Assembly (NCBI RefSeq): GCF_030269925.1
Contig: NC_085131.1
Coordinates: 5,193,501-5,257,500, forward strand
Source of the DNA: Bombyx mori
Lineage: Eukaryota; Arthropoda; Insecta; Lepidoptera; Bombycidae
Direction of reading: 5' to 3'
Length of the DNA: 64,000 nt
Shown here: piece after piece, positions 45,124 to 56,453 of the stretch
Layout: each line of letters starts with the position of its first letter
Position numbering within the stretch: the stretch's first letter is position 1
The notes under the pieces: model-generated
Seen by the model: the letters and a program-made list of their open reading frames with translations, nothing else
The model's database searches: none
What the model was told of the DNA's origin: nothing
Position numbers and translations under genes: made by a program

Positions 45124-45413
45124 TCTATATATATAAAAATGAATTGCTGTTCGTTAGTCTCGCTAAAACTCGAGAACGGCTGGACCAATCTGGCTAATTT
45201 TAGTCTTGAATTATTTGTGGAAGTACAGAGAAGGTTTAAAAGGTAGATAAATATTAAAGTGCTCGGAATCAAATAAAAATAACAATTTTGTTTTTTCTTT
45301 GATGTGTCCCCCGTCGGACGGATTCCTTTTGTTTGTTTTAAGTTTATTTTATACAAAAGTTTCGGTCTTTTATTTATCGATTGAGGCACTATGAAGTCTG
45401 CTGGGTCAGCTAG
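45124..45413 (+). mobile_element. Non-autonomous Helitron, 290 bp
   Basis: TCTATATATATAAAAATGAA start, CTCGAGAACGGCTGGACC segment and CTGGGTCAGCTAG end followed by T. The same family, minus strand, occurs at 51373-51646. Confidence 0.85.
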
Positions 45414-46527
45414 TCATAAATATAAAAGTTCACAATGATACAATTGTGTCTTCAAAAGCTGCTATTTCATCAAATTTGTTATAATTAATACAAAACTTTT
45501 CTTTGCATATTCTTGAATATACGGACACAGTATGTTCTTGATTATGTATATCGATCATATGTTTCTTATATTCCTACCACTTCATCTATATTTATCTGAT
45601 AGCATACCTGAACTACTAGATTTAAATAGATTAATTTCAGAGTTTTCTACGTCAATTGGACCAGCTGCTCTCGCAACCCCGGTGACTGCATGGTCATAAA
45701 TTTTGTCAAAGTGCCACTGTAGTCCGTTCTTATCGTAATAATGAATACATCTATAAATATGAAGTTAACAGAAACCAAACAATCATAAACGACAAATGCC
45801 ACTCGCACATCTCCAAGCAAACTCAATGACCAACCCTTTCATCAACATAATGGCTCATCAGGTTCGAGACGAAGAAATATTTGTTTGAAATGCCGATATC
45901 ATGACGAGGGTAACCGATAGGCCAAGATCGATGCGAGACTTGCCTCCGAGCCGACCCAAATCCCCTCTTATTTATCTAGCTACCTCAATCTGTGAACAAG
46001 AATCAGAACATTATTTAACTAAGAATAACAAAACGTAAGTAATGAAATCAGTACGCTTAGAAAATTAATACTCGAACATCAATACGGGCCTGTTAATCCA
46101 GAAACCGTGGATTGGATACGTTAAGCCACTTTCTTCTTTGGATTATTTACTACGATAAATATTACTAAGAAGATTATTGCTTCAACTTCACTGAAAACTC
46201 ACATTTTACGTTTGCATTGAGTTTTATGCTCTTAAAAGTAACGTACAATGACAAAATGAATTTGACGTAGTTCAATTTACGACTTCTGTTAAATTTAAAG
46301 CATTAGAATAATAATCATATACAGTATTAATACATTTTTAGGCGCTATAATTCAGATCATTATGACTTCAAGTGACGATTGTGACTAGTAATATATAAAA
46401 GAAGTTCATTGTCTATTACACCTAAAACGAACCTAGGAGCATGGAGATTTTATTTTTGGCCTTAAGTAAATTTATCCTGATAAAGATGTATAGATTTGTC
46501 TATTCCTAACATTCATACCACATTTTT
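45414..46527. other. Unannotated
   Basis: No supported feature. Confidence 0.4.
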
Positions 46528-46780
46528 TACTGGTGGTAGGACTTCTTGTGAGTCCGCGCAGGTAGGTACCACCACCCTGCCTATTTCTGCCGTGAAGCAG
46601 CAATGCGTTCCGGTTTGAAAGGTGGGACAGCCGTTGTAACTATACTTGAGACTTTAGAACTTATATTTCAATGTGGGTGGCGCATTTACGTTGTAGATGT
46701 ATATGGGCTCCAGTAACCACCTTACACCAGGTGAGCTGTGAGCTCGTCCACCCATCTAAGCAATAAAAAAAATTTAAAAA
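46528..46780 (+). mobile_element. Bm1 SINE, 5'-truncated
   Basis: ACTGGTGGTAGGACTTC start to ATCTAAGCAATAAAAAAAAT. Confidence 0.92.
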
Positions 46781-47404
46781 GGCGGGATGACGAACAACTA
46801 ATTGTAGGTCAAATTCCGAAAATTTTCATAATTTAAGAAAAAGCTACGATCGCACATATTTCAATACTAGAGATTTTTTTAAACTCATTCAATTACGATC
46901 AAACCTACTGCATTGCTAATATACTGTTCCGAAATATTTCGAACATCAAGAGAAGAGCTTATCTAAATTCTGACATATTTCACAGTAAGCTCCAAAGGTA
47001 ATAAAATCACAAAAGATAATAAGCTCCTAACGAACTACACGAGGCGAAATTAACTTTATAACAAACTTGGGATCGATCAAATTTCACTTAGTCAACTAAT
47101 TAAATTACTGATCATTACAAACTAACAGTCAATTAATGAATTTCTCAACAAAGCAACATTGTTGTATGTTAGAGAGGAAACGGCACGCAAAATACTCCAA
47201 GAACCGTAGCCAAGAACTGTAATATGAAATGTCGCCGTAATGAATTTGTGAACTGTCAAACATAAGTGTACACATAAAGAGACTGTTTAACTTACTTGAA
47301 AATGAATTTACGTTATCAAAAGTAAATGAATAAGTGAACAAATTAATACGATACAAGCAATAAAGAGCTATTACGAACTATGTATAACATACATATTATT
47401 ATAG
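46781..47404. other. AT-rich spacer
   Basis: No supported feature. Confidence 0.4.
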
Positions 47405-47604
47405 TAGCCGTACTCACCCGCTTCGCTGGGCATTTAAAATTAACATTATTATTAGGAAGTTCAACACTCATATAAATATTAGCCTATCCATTAAGTAATA
47501 TATTTTCTATATGGATACCAAGTTTCAAGTCAATCGGATGCATGGTTCAGTAGTTATAACGGAACATACGTAAAAACTTCTATAGATTTATATATTAGTA
47601 TAGA
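47405..47604 (-). mobile_element. Helitron-like element, diverged
   Basis: The minus-strand 5' end is TCTATACTAATATATAAATC at 47604. The 3' side contains AAATGCCCAGCGAAGCGGGT near the end, but the terminal CTAG is degraded (TAGTAG). Confidence 0.6.
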
Positions 47605-48474
47605 TTAACCACTCTTGAGCGAAATTAAATGAGAAATCTGCATGGATTAAAAAAAAGACGTCTTATTATGAAGCTACCATAAAACGAATTTACCAACATT
47701 CAATAATCTAATTTGAAGCCAGATTTTTTTTTAGGTTAACCCATCTAACTTCAGACAGCTTTATCAGAGCGCACACAGCCAAAGCTACCTCGAATTATTA
47801 CCACTGTTTCCAAGCCCTTATTGTGTATTGTCTACTCTTGAGAAATGCCCAAATCCCCGTCATCCGTGGAGATCATTCTTTGAAAAAATGAGAGAATACG
47901 CACTTCTTTTTTTATCATCAGTTTCAGTGTTAGAGCATTTTCTGAGCCCACACCGGTCGATATTTCAGCTTCAATGATGAGTGGTACCTACACGCTTAAT
48001 TTATATAATACCTTTTTGAGTGTTAAGATTCATTTAACTTATACTAAAATATGAATTAAATGACGTTCATTCTCAACGAACGACTTACATGTTACGACCT
48101 TAAAGCTTTTCTAAGCTGACAACACACCAAGAGTCGAACAAATACCAAATCTGCTCGAATGTTCTTTATCTTTCAATCCCTAAGGCATGTACCGATACAA
48201 ATGTTTATAGCCGTCAATGTATCCCAGCTATGCGGGGCAACCGAATAAATCATTGCGACACAGCCTTCCATCGAAGCTGACGCCTAAATCGCAGGGGACA
48301 TTATTCATCGGGAAAACGTCACGAATAAATTTTTGCGTTTTCTTTCTTCTTACATTTCGCAGGGAATCGATTTATTTACATTGATACATTGTTTACGATA
48401 GACTGATTATAGACGATTTTATTACGTTAAAAAAATATTCATAGGTTTTTTTTATTAAAACGCAATAATATATA
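47605..48474. other. Unannotated
   Basis: No supported feature. Confidence 0.4.
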
Positions 48475-48650
48475 TTGGTGGTAGGACCTCTTCTGAGTCC
48501 GCACGGGTAGGTACCGCCACCCTGCCTATTTCTGCCGTGAAGCAGTAATGCGTTTCGGCTTGAAGGGTTGGGGCAGCCGCTGTAACTATACTGAGACCTT
48601 AGAACTTATCTCAAGATGGGTGGCGCATTTACGCAATAAAAAAGCAATAA
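48475..48650 (+). mobile_element. Bm1 SINE with internal deletion
   Basis: TTGGTGGTAGGACCTC start. After GGCGCATTTAC it jumps to GCAATAAAAAAGC, missing about 90 bp of the Bm1 3' part. It is directly followed by an inverted copy. Confidence 0.88.
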
Positions 48651-48905
48651 TTTTTTTATTTTATTTATTTGTTAGATGGGTGGACGAGCTCACAGCCCAC
48701 CTAGTCTTAAGTGATTATTGGAGCTCATAGACATCTACGACGTAAACGCGCCACCCAACTTGAGATATAAGTTCTAAGGTCTCAAGTATAGTTACAACGG
48801 CTGCCCCAGCTTTCAAGCCGAAACGCATTACTGCTTCACGGCAGAAATAGGCCGTGGTGGTGGTACCTACCCGCGCGGACTCACAAGAGGTCCTACCACC
48901 AGTAA
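48651..48905 (-). mobile_element. Bm1 SINE, minus strand
   Basis: T-rich tail, TTAGATGGGTGGACGAGCTC and the full truncated-type body to CCTACCACCAGTAAA. Tail-to-tail with the copy at 48475. Confidence 0.92.
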
Positions 48906-49218
48906 ATAACTGAAAAACGTTTTTTCATTCATTCGTCGCGTGCGGATTTAAAATACGATACTCTAAGAACGGGAGTAACGAAGGCGCGAAGCTTTGAGCT
49001 AGAGCCGTTTTACTGACGAAACAAGTGCCGGCTCATTTTAATATTTCCAAGTTTCCCGGAGCGCGGCGTCGTCATTAAGTGACGTAAAAGAAAGCGCAGC
49101 CCCGGAGAAATGGGCTAGCGGGCCAACCCCTCGAAACTCTACAGACCATTGTTGTTCACGAACGTTTTGTATGTACGATTCTCGGCGAAAATGTTGTGAC
49201 AACGTTGATGTAATGCTA
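48906..49218. other. Moderate-GC spacer
   Basis: Sequence at 48940-49140 is richer in GC than average but has no open frame of interest. Confidence 0.35.
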
Positions 49219-49652
49219 TCTATATATTATTAATACGTGAAGGAAAAACTTTGTATCATCCCTTTTTACGAAAATTGCGCGGACTGAGGAGTATGAAATT
49301 TCCCACACTTATAGAGAATATAGAGAAGGAGCGCAGAATGTTAATATTTTTTTTTAATTATGCTTAAAAAATACATTAAATCGATAAAAAAAAAACATAA
49401 CACACACTACCATGTATTTGACGCACACACGCATGCATACTATTTATTTATTGTCATACTTTTGTTCTTGACGTCTGTGGTCAAATTGAGAATAGATTAA
49501 ATATTGTTTGTCTTTATTAACATTTTTCTATAGTGTAGTCTTGGCAAAATTTGTTATTTATGAAATAGTCTTTGAAAATAGAATCATAATAGTGTACAGG
49601 CTTACAATTTCAATTAATTATAGTCGAATTTCGACTACTGCGGGACCACTGG
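49219..49652 (+). mobile_element. Non-autonomous Helitron (family of 492)
   Basis: TCTATATATTATTAATACG start. The hairpin GTCGAATTTCGAC is followed by TACTGCGGGACCACTGG, with the terminal CTAG mutated to CTGG. Confidence 0.78.
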
Positions 49653-49878
49653 TTTTTATTAAATGCAGTAGTAACGTACTAGTTGACAGCACAGAGTTTG
49701 TGAAGAGTGTCAAGAATGAGTCAACCAATCAATCCTTATACGGGCAAACGTGAAATGACTAGTGCGTGGCATCACTAATTCACGGAATGCAAAAGACAAT
49801 TATTTTATTATTGAAAAAAAAAAAACTTTAATTGGACGATGATGCTCACATTTTGTAACACTTATGTATTTATGCGAA

Positions 49879-50294
49879 CTAGAGGTCCCGCAGTAGTCGA
49901 AATTCGACTATAATTAATTGGAATTGTAAGTTTGCACACTATTATTATTTTATTTTATACTTCTATAATCACAAATTTCGCCAAAACTACCCTATAAAAA
50001 TATTAACAAAGACAAACGATATTTAATCTATTCTCAGTTTGACAATAGACGTTTGTTGACAAAAGTTCGACAATAAATAGTATGCGTGTGTGCCTCAAAT
50101 ACATGGTATGTAGTGTGTGTAATGTTTTCTTTGTTGATTTAATGTATCTTTTATGCATTATTTAAAAATAAGATTAGCATTGTGCACTTCTTCTCTATAT
50201 TCTCTATAAGTGTGAAAATATTTCATACTCCTCCGTCCGCGCAATTTTCGTAAAAAGGGATACAAAGTTTTTGCTTCACGTTTTAATATATAGA
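49879..50294 (-). mobile_element. Non-autonomous Helitron, inverted relative to the previous copy
   Basis: CTAG at 49879-49882, hairpin GTCGAAATTCGAC, and on the minus strand a 5' TCTATATATTAAAACG at 50294. Forms an inverted pair with 49219-49652, 226 bp apart. Confidence 0.8.
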
Positions 50295-50704
50295 TAGTAT
50301 AATCAATTTACATTTTATTTATTTATTATTCAATCAAGAATGAATATCGAACGCACAAGGGAATCGTGCATACGTATTGGTAGCAAGTTCCCCATAGCAT
50401 CGCCCGTAGCTAAATTGTGCCAAAAAGAAGGTACAAAAGTTCCGAAAGTGGGACGATGACCTATTTAAGTTGTTGCACGAGCTGTGTCGCGGAAGCGAAA
50501 CCACGATATGAACAATTTTATCAAAGCCTGACGAATATAAAATCTATCATTGAGCTTAATGAGATTCTTAAAAATATTTAAAAAAAAAAATTCTTATAGT
50601 ATTACTAATTAAATACTATTATAATTAAATTCTGCTATTAAATGCATATTTTATTGTAAAATAACAATTATAATTTTCTTGATCATAAGAGCCAAAGCAG
50701 TCAG
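50295..50704. other. AT-rich spacer
   Basis: No supported feature. Confidence 0.4.
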
Positions 50705-51037
50705 CACCTGATTGTGTGTGGTTACCGTCGCCCATGGACTTCAGCAATGCCAGGGGCAGAGCCAAGCCGCTGCCTACCGCTTAATACTCTCCACAAGCCT
50801 CGTTTGAAGAAGGAAATGTCATAGCACTCGGGAAACACCGTGGAGGGGAGCTCATTCCATAGCCGGATAGTACGTGGCAAAAAAGACCTCTGGAAACGCA
50901 TTGTGGATGACCGCAGTGGCTCCAGGTAGTATGGATGAACTCTACTCCGGTGGCGGGCGGTGCGATGGTAGAAACGAGATGCCGGTATCATCTCGAACAC
51001 TTCCTCAGAGCACTCCCCATGAAACATACGGTACAAA
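50705..51037 (-). mobile_element. LINE 3' end (family of 41363), tail lost
   Basis: Minus-strand frame YRMFHGECSEEVFEMIPASR through LPRTIRLWNELPSTVFP to GRQRLGSAPGIAEVHGRR, nearly the same as the 41363 copy. The UTR breaks off after CAATCAGGTG at 50705, so the poly(A) end is missing. Confidence 0.82.
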
Positions 51038-51334
51038 AAACAGTCTACTATTTAACCTAGCCCAAAACTATATTATACTGAATTAATATAGTATTTTTTG
51101 TAGTATATTAAACATACCCCGCGGCTATGTCTCCGTTAAATTTGTAATTCAGATATAAAGAAACACATTGCATTTTCCCCGGATGAAAATAATGCTTGCA
51201 ATCACTCTCTGCTCCATAAAGTACCACTCTATTTGTAGATCCGTTGTTACGTAAAATAACAAATCAGCAAACAGACTGTCGTGCTTAGTAGGAGTCGTCC
51301 TCCGTTACGATAATAAAAAGTAAAATGTATGGTA
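51038..51334. other. AT-rich spacer
   Basis: No supported feature. Confidence 0.4.
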
Positions 51335-51684
51335 TATGTGTTAATCCAGATATGCGAAATCTTTATTCCAAACTAGCTGACCCGGCAGATTTCGTAGTGC
51401 CTCAATCGATAAATAAAAAACCTAAACTTTTCTATAAAATAAACTTAAAACAAACAAAAGGAATCCTTCCGACGGGGGACAAGTCAAAGGAAAAACAAAA
51501 TTGTTAGATTTATATTTATTTATCTACCTTTTAAACCTTCTCTGGACTTCCACTAATAATTCAAGACCAAAATTAGCCAAATCGGTCCAGCCGTTCTCGA
51601 GTTTTAACGAGACTAACGAACAGCAATTCATTTATTTAAATATAGATATGTGTTAATCCAGATGTGCGAAATCTTTATTTCAAA
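51335..51684. repeat. 38-bp direct repeats exactly bordering a Helitron
   Basis: 51335-51372 and 51647-51684 match at 36 of 38 positions. The first ends at the base before the Helitron's CTAG; the second begins at the base after its opposite terminus. Helitrons normally make no target duplication. Confidence 0.85.
51373..51646 (-). mobile_element. Non-autonomous Helitron, 274 bp
   Basis: Minus strand: the 5' end is TCTATATTTAAATAAATG at 51646 and the 3' end GGGTCAGCTAG at 51373. The body matches 45124-45413 (CGAGAACGGCTGGACCGATT; CCGTCGGAAGGATTCC). Confidence 0.85.
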
Positions 51685-51754
51685 TAATATTTGTACAAGA
51701 TTTCGTCTAAATATGTTAATTCGTTTTCACGTGATCGAGTTACAAACTTTCATA

Positions 51755-51960
51755 CTAGCGACCCGCCCTCGCTTCGCTTCGGAAACTGTAATTTATTGAT
51801 TTCTCCACTATTTAATGGATGTTATTATACATATAAACCTACCTCTTCAATCACTCTATCTATTTAAAAAAACCGCATCAAAATCCGTTGCGTAGTTTTA
51901 AAGATTTAAGCATACATAGGGATATAGGGACAGAGAAGCGACTTTGTTTTATACTATGTA
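51755..51960 (-). mobile_element. Short Helitron-like element
   Basis: CTAGCGACCCGCCCTCGCTT at left is the inverted Helitron 3' end also seen at 16786. The right part (AGGGACAGAGAAGCGACTTT) leads to an indistinct 5' end near 51960. Confidence 0.65.
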
Positions 51961-52268
51961 GTGATATACAGACATGTATCTGCAATATTATTATTTGTAG
52001 GCAGTAACTGTGGCCGCAGCTCCGCACGAATCTATGCTTCGCTTGTAAATTCTCCCTTTTCCAAAGTTTTTCAATTTTCACGGAGAAGTCGGCTTATTTC
52101 CGGGAATTTCTCTTAGTTCAAACACCTTAACAACCATTGAAAGTCTCGTCAGAGTTGGCTCAGCCGTTTTAGAGAACAGTCTTAACAAGCGAGACTCAGA
52201 CTTCTTAGGTCAAGGTGCGTCAGAGTTCACAGTGTAAGAAGCCGTGAACCATATGACTAATTGGACCC
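51961..52268. other. Spacer
   Basis: No supported feature. Confidence 0.4.
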
Positions 52269-53175
52269 ATTTGCATTAGCGATGTGAACCGATTACAATT
52301 TCTGGCTCCGGTTTATTACCGGTTTTTTTCTCAAAAAACCGGTTTTTTTAGGTATTTTTAGGTTTTTTCCATAAAGGCTAAATAATCTCTAAATAAAACA
52401 AATTTACGTACAAACGAAGAGTTTTCTTCATACAAATTGGGTGAGCATATTTTATATAGGCTTTTAATGATCATATATATTATCCAATAATAAAAAGTTT
52501 TTTATTTTTGATTTAATACTATTGTATTAAATCAAAATTTTGATGCAAGAGGCATAGTTGGTCTACTGCGTCATTCAAAAGCCTTCTGGATGTTAGCACG
52601 TGCCAGCAATTTCGGTGTGGTTTACTGTGGCGGCTTCAGTCTCAATATACATTCGCACTATATTCACTGCGGCCGCCGTAGCGTTCGGAATACCCCGTTT
52701 TCGCGAATGCAAAAAATCCAGAATACCAGGCTTTTTAAAATTGTTTGTGGTTTTTTCTGGCTGTTCCGATGATAAAGCGAGAGTTGAAAATTCTTCAAGA
52801 AGATTCCCCAGTTCACGATACACCATCTCTTTTGCAGACAACATGTGCTCTGGTTGGCGAAAGCCATTTCTGAGTGTTGGGTGCAGATATGTGGATATTT
52901 GGGTCACGGTCCTCATTTCGTACGCTAAAAGTATACCAACCATATTGTGGTTATTGCACTGTAGTTTTTAAAAGTAATGCACGGTAATTTGATTCTGAAA
53001 CACGGTTTTTTTTATATTTGTAGCTTGTCTATTTGATCTGGTAGCACTGGTGTGAACTGTGAATGTAAAGTGTAAAAAACCGGTATTCTTAAATAAAAAC
53101 CGGTATTTATCGGTATGTATAAAAACCGGTTTTTCTCCGGTTTTCTTCGAACCGGTTTACATCCCTAATTTGCAT
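52269..53175. mobile_element. hAT-superfamily DNA transposon, non-autonomous
   Basis: The 891-bp element (52277-53167) has terminal inverted repeats TAGCGATGTGAACCG and TAGGGATGTAAACCG, bounded by an 8-bp target duplication ATTTGCAT (52269-52276 and 53168-53175), diagnostic of hAT. Subterminal regions carry many ACCGG motifs in both orientations, typical of transposase binding regions. The inside holds a partial, apparently defective transposase frame on the minus strand. Confidence 0.85.
52593..52943 (-). pseudogene. Possible hAT transposase C-terminal fragment
   Basis: A 116-codon frame within the hAT element. ISTYLHPTLRN resembles the ATFLDPRFK-like block, and the spacing to the following acidic Glu/Leu-rich segment (YRELGNLLEEF) and the GILDFLHS region is similar to hAT C-termini. 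The catalytic DDE part, BED finger and most of the dimerisation domain are missing. The assignment rests on location plus weak similarity. Confidence 0.45.
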
Positions 53176-53821
53176 ATGTCATGCATGATTACCATAGTGT
53201 TTAACTGACAACAAATCATTTATAATTTAATAAAAAAAAGAAAATATGAATGTATATGTTAAATGCAATTGCAAATCTACGACAGCAAAAATGGCAATAA
53301 AACAATTACATATTCTATTCACACACAATTCAACAGAAATTTTCACCTTTGATCATAAAAATAGTTTAACGAAGCAAAAATTACTATTACTGACATTATT
53401 ACCCTCTGATGATAATTTGTTTTTTAAAATCCTTCCCGTAATTCGTACATTTTTATATTCAAAACTACCGTTCAAAAATTCGATATGTTTCGTTAATGGT
53501 GTTAATTAAACTAATATTCACGCTATAATTACTGCTACCAAAAATTTTAATTAATTCTATGAAATTTATTAAAATTCTAATTTATTAATTCTATCATTCT
53601 CTTTTATTGACATCTTGAAACAAAACTATTTACTTATTTTAATTTCAACTAAACAAAAAAATCGATTAACAACAGGAGAAAATGGTAGTTAACCTTTTCT
53701 TTGCCTGCCAAAACAAACAATATGCACGCACATATAAACACGATTTTTATGAAATAGCTGTAATTCACATAATTTAGCCTTCTTTTTACGCCATGCTGAA
53801 CAACAATCCAAACAGATGATG
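53176..53821. other. AT-rich spacer
   Basis: An 87-codon open frame at 53246 has no recognised similarity. Confidence 0.35.
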
Positions 53822-54115
53822 TCATTTCTTTAATCGTCGGCTTAATTTATGCTCAGGAAACACCCGGGAGAGAAGTTCATTCCAAAGTCGAATGGTACAC
53901 GATAAAAAACCTCTTGAAGCGCAATGTGCATGATTTTTATAGGTAATATGGATGAGCTCTGGTGCTCTGGAGCACTGTGCGATGGTAAAATAAACATTCC
54001 TCAGAACACTTCCCATAGCCACCGTAGATACGGAGGCTCCTAAAACTAGCAAGAACAGGATTATCGATAGTCGCAACTGCCCTCTTCTGTATGGAGTTGA
54101 CTCCACACTCTAGGC
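53822..54115 (-). mobile_element. LINE C-terminal fragment, diverged (family of 41363)
   Basis: The minus-strand frame reads FLSCTIRLWNELLSRVFPEH, corresponding to FLPRTIRLWNELPSTVFPE in the better copies. Upstream residues are shifted by indels. Confidence 0.65.
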
Positions 54116-54579
54116 CTGAACTTCCAAATACTAGCTACTTGCTATTCAATGAATGACCAGGCCCTGCGATGGGAGGACGGGATGTGCTTTGCAAAGCTGA
54201 AGTTCAAGATTAACGCACCGCTTCGCCCAATTGAAGTCTCCCAACATTTCAGACCCCTTTCATCATTACTCTTCAAATAACTCCAATGAAACTAAATAGG
54301 TCGAAGCATAGACTCATCGTATAGTGAATCGTGTAGTTTTTTGAGATTGAGGAATTGCTCGTGGCCCGGAGACCACATCAGCATTACCGAGACGGGGGGA
54401 AAGAGCTCGAGGGCTTAGCCGATCGTGATCTACTGTGCTGTTTACTTGAGCCCCAAATGATAATGTATGAAGTTGCGTGAACCAAGCTCTATTTTGCGTA
54501 CCAATTAAAAAAAGAGAGTGTCCGACTTTCAAACTGATTTTCAATGATTGACTCTATTTTACAAGTATTCTGCATGTTC
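54116..54579. other. Spacer
   Basis: No supported feature. Confidence 0.4.
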
Positions 54580-54679
54580 TGTTAAAAGTGAGATCTTAAA
54601 ACTCATGTCTCAAGGTGGGTGGCGGCATTTACGTTTTAGATGTCTATGGTCTCCGGTAACCAATTAGCACAAGGTGGGC
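54580..54679 (+). mobile_element. Bm1 SINE fragment
   Basis: GTTAAAAGTGAGATCTTAAA, CTCATGTCTCAAGGTGGG and GGCGGCATTTACG belong to a diverged Bm1 variant like the left half of the 3607 copy. It is cut off by the inverted full-length copy. Confidence 0.75.
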
Positions 54680-55033
54680 CATAAATACGCCACTCACCTT
54701 GAGATATAAGTTCTAAAATCTCAGTATAGTTACAACGGCTGCCCCACCCTTCAAACCGAAACGTATTACTGTTTCACGGCAGAAATAGGCAGGGTGGTGG
54801 TACCTACCCGCACGGACTCACAAGAGGTCCTACCACCAGTAATTACGCAAACCATAATTTTGCGGGTTTCACTTTTATTACACGATGTTATTCCTTCACT
54901 GTGGAAGTCAATCGTGAACATCTGTTGAATACCTAGTACATTAGAAAAATTGGTACCCGCCTGGGATTCGAACACAGGTGCATCGCTCAACACGAATGCA
55001 CCGGACGTCTTATCTCTTAGGCCACGACGACTT
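54680..55033 (-). mobile_element. Bm1 SINE with complete tRNA-like head
   Basis: Minus strand, starting near 55033: GTCGTGGCCTAAGAGATAAG (A-box-like TGGCCTAAGAG), then a B-box-like GTGTTCGAATCCCAGG, followed by the body through ACTGGTGGTAGGACC. This shows where the common truncated copies begin within the full element. The 3' tail is missing at 54680. Confidence 0.85.
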
Positions 55034-55534
55034 CAAATAAGAAATAATTATAATAAATGTTTAGTGATGCATTAGTTCCTGACGAATAATAGACGTTGAT
55101 GATAAGACGAACTGACGTCCCAATTCTGTACCGCAATGACGTATCAACGAGAACCAAACGTCAACACTCAACACCTTTGACGTAAAACACAGAAAATATG
55201 CAATGCGCTGTTGAATTGTTTCAGAAATACCAAAGACTGCCAGTAAAACTTCCGGGAAAAAGTGGCTCAGTTCTCGCATCAGCTATTATTGTTGATATGT
55301 GAATTGGGGTTTTGTTTTTGAATGTTTCGATCCCCCGATTTAGTCGAATATTTTACGTGTGTGATATTGTGAAATAGAGAGATGTCTCCCGCTGATTGCG
55401 CGACACGCTCGTCTTAACCATGGATTCCACAGGCTATCATGCTTGACCAAAGTAGTTGCAGTGTTACAAGAAATTTTATCCTGTTGTGAAACCATGGTTA
55501 CCGAAAAATCTTACTGAAGCTTTCTATATATTGA
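55034..55534. other. Spacer
   Basis: No supported feature. Confidence 0.4.
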
Positions 55535-55680
55535 ATTATCATCATCATTATTCTCCTGCCCTTCTCCCAGTCACCTGGGGTCGGCACATGTTTTCTCCTT
55601 CCATACTCCTCTATTATATACCATTTCTTCTCAGGCCTCTCACCTCTTCCTATAAAGCCTACATTCATAGTTAAAGCCTC
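55535..55680 (-). mobile_element. LINE 3' UTR-like fragment with (ATG)n tail
   Basis: ATCATCATCATTATTCTCCT then CCCTTCTCCCAGTCACCTGG and CTTCCATACTCCTCTATTAT. I recognise this as a common arthropod LINE-associated repeat; the trinucleotide run at the left would be its tail on the minus strand. Confidence 0.5.
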
Positions 55681-55830
55681 TTATATATTGAATTATATTA
55701 CATAATAATTAAATATATGATTATTAAGCATTATTCAATTTTCTCTTTACACGCAATGTGATCCGTAATGCAGATCTGAAATCGAAGTAATCTAAAATAC
55801 TAAGTTTCATTTGGTAGACTGTGCTTTAAG

Positions 55831-55975
55831 TGTGACTAGCTCAATGGTGCAGTAGTTAGCGCGTCTGACTGTTGCGTCAAGGGTCGTGGGTTCGATTCCC
55901 ACATCGGGCAAACATTCGTGTGATGAACACGCTTATTCGCACTTTGTCTGGCTGTTCATTATCTATATATGTATA
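55831..55975 (+). mobile_element. tRNA-derived SINE
   Basis: A tRNA-like head with A box TAGCTCAATGG (55837) and B box GGTTCGATTCC (55889), closed by CACATCGGGC, then a short non-tRNA body (AAACATTCGTGTGATGAACA, GTCTGGCTGTTCATTATCTA) widespread in insects. It is not a functional tRNA: the anticodon arm does not fold convincingly and there is no normal 3' end. It abuts the LTR element at 55976. Confidence 0.7.
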
Positions 55976-56453
55976 TGTCGCATCCGGGTCAATAGTTCGG
56001 AATATCAACGATACACAAACGTTAAAGTGACAGAATGGCCGTGTCGTGGTTGACGACTTTTAGTAATATTAAGACGGTGGTTTTGATTATTATTTTAAAT
56101 GATGAAATGTTGTTTTGATAAATATCACAAAATGAAGGGTAGACTCCGTAACGCCACAGTTATAAAATGGCGGTACGTGGACAGAGTCGTGGCATTCCGT
56201 GTCAGACAGTCATTCAGTCCGTATCGGACGGTCGGTCCGTCTCAGTCAGTGAGTCTCTGGCAGTCAGTCAGTCGGTCTGTCGGTATGTGCAACGAAACTG
56301 TCGGTTTACCCTGACATTGTGAAAGTTGTGTGTGTTGAGTTTCAATAATTATTATTCAAAAGGTTTTATTGACTTTTTATAAACTGAGTTCAACCAAATA
56401 CGAGTGATGACGGAAACTACCGCTCAGCCATCCCTGGCGCGCTGCCGCCGACA
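55976..56453 (+). repeat. 5' LTR (478 bp)
   Basis: Starts TGTCGCATCCGGG, ends GCCGCCGACA. TATAAAA at 56161-56167 is followed about 40 bases later by TCAGACAGTC, a plausible initiator. A run of CAGT/CGGT-type repeats (56203-56285) follows. A 71-codon open frame (56099-56314) recurs in the other LTR and is probably fortuitous. Confidence 0.92.

Noticed and set aside
55831..55905. tRNA gene
   Set aside because: Has A and B boxes but no convincing anticodon arm, and is followed by a known type of SINE body. Called a tRNA-derived SINE.
56099..56314. 71-codon open frame repeated at 59392-59607 as a conserved gene
   Set aside because: The two copies are identical because they lie in the two LTRs. 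The sequence is low-complexity CAGT/CGGT repeats with no protein signature.
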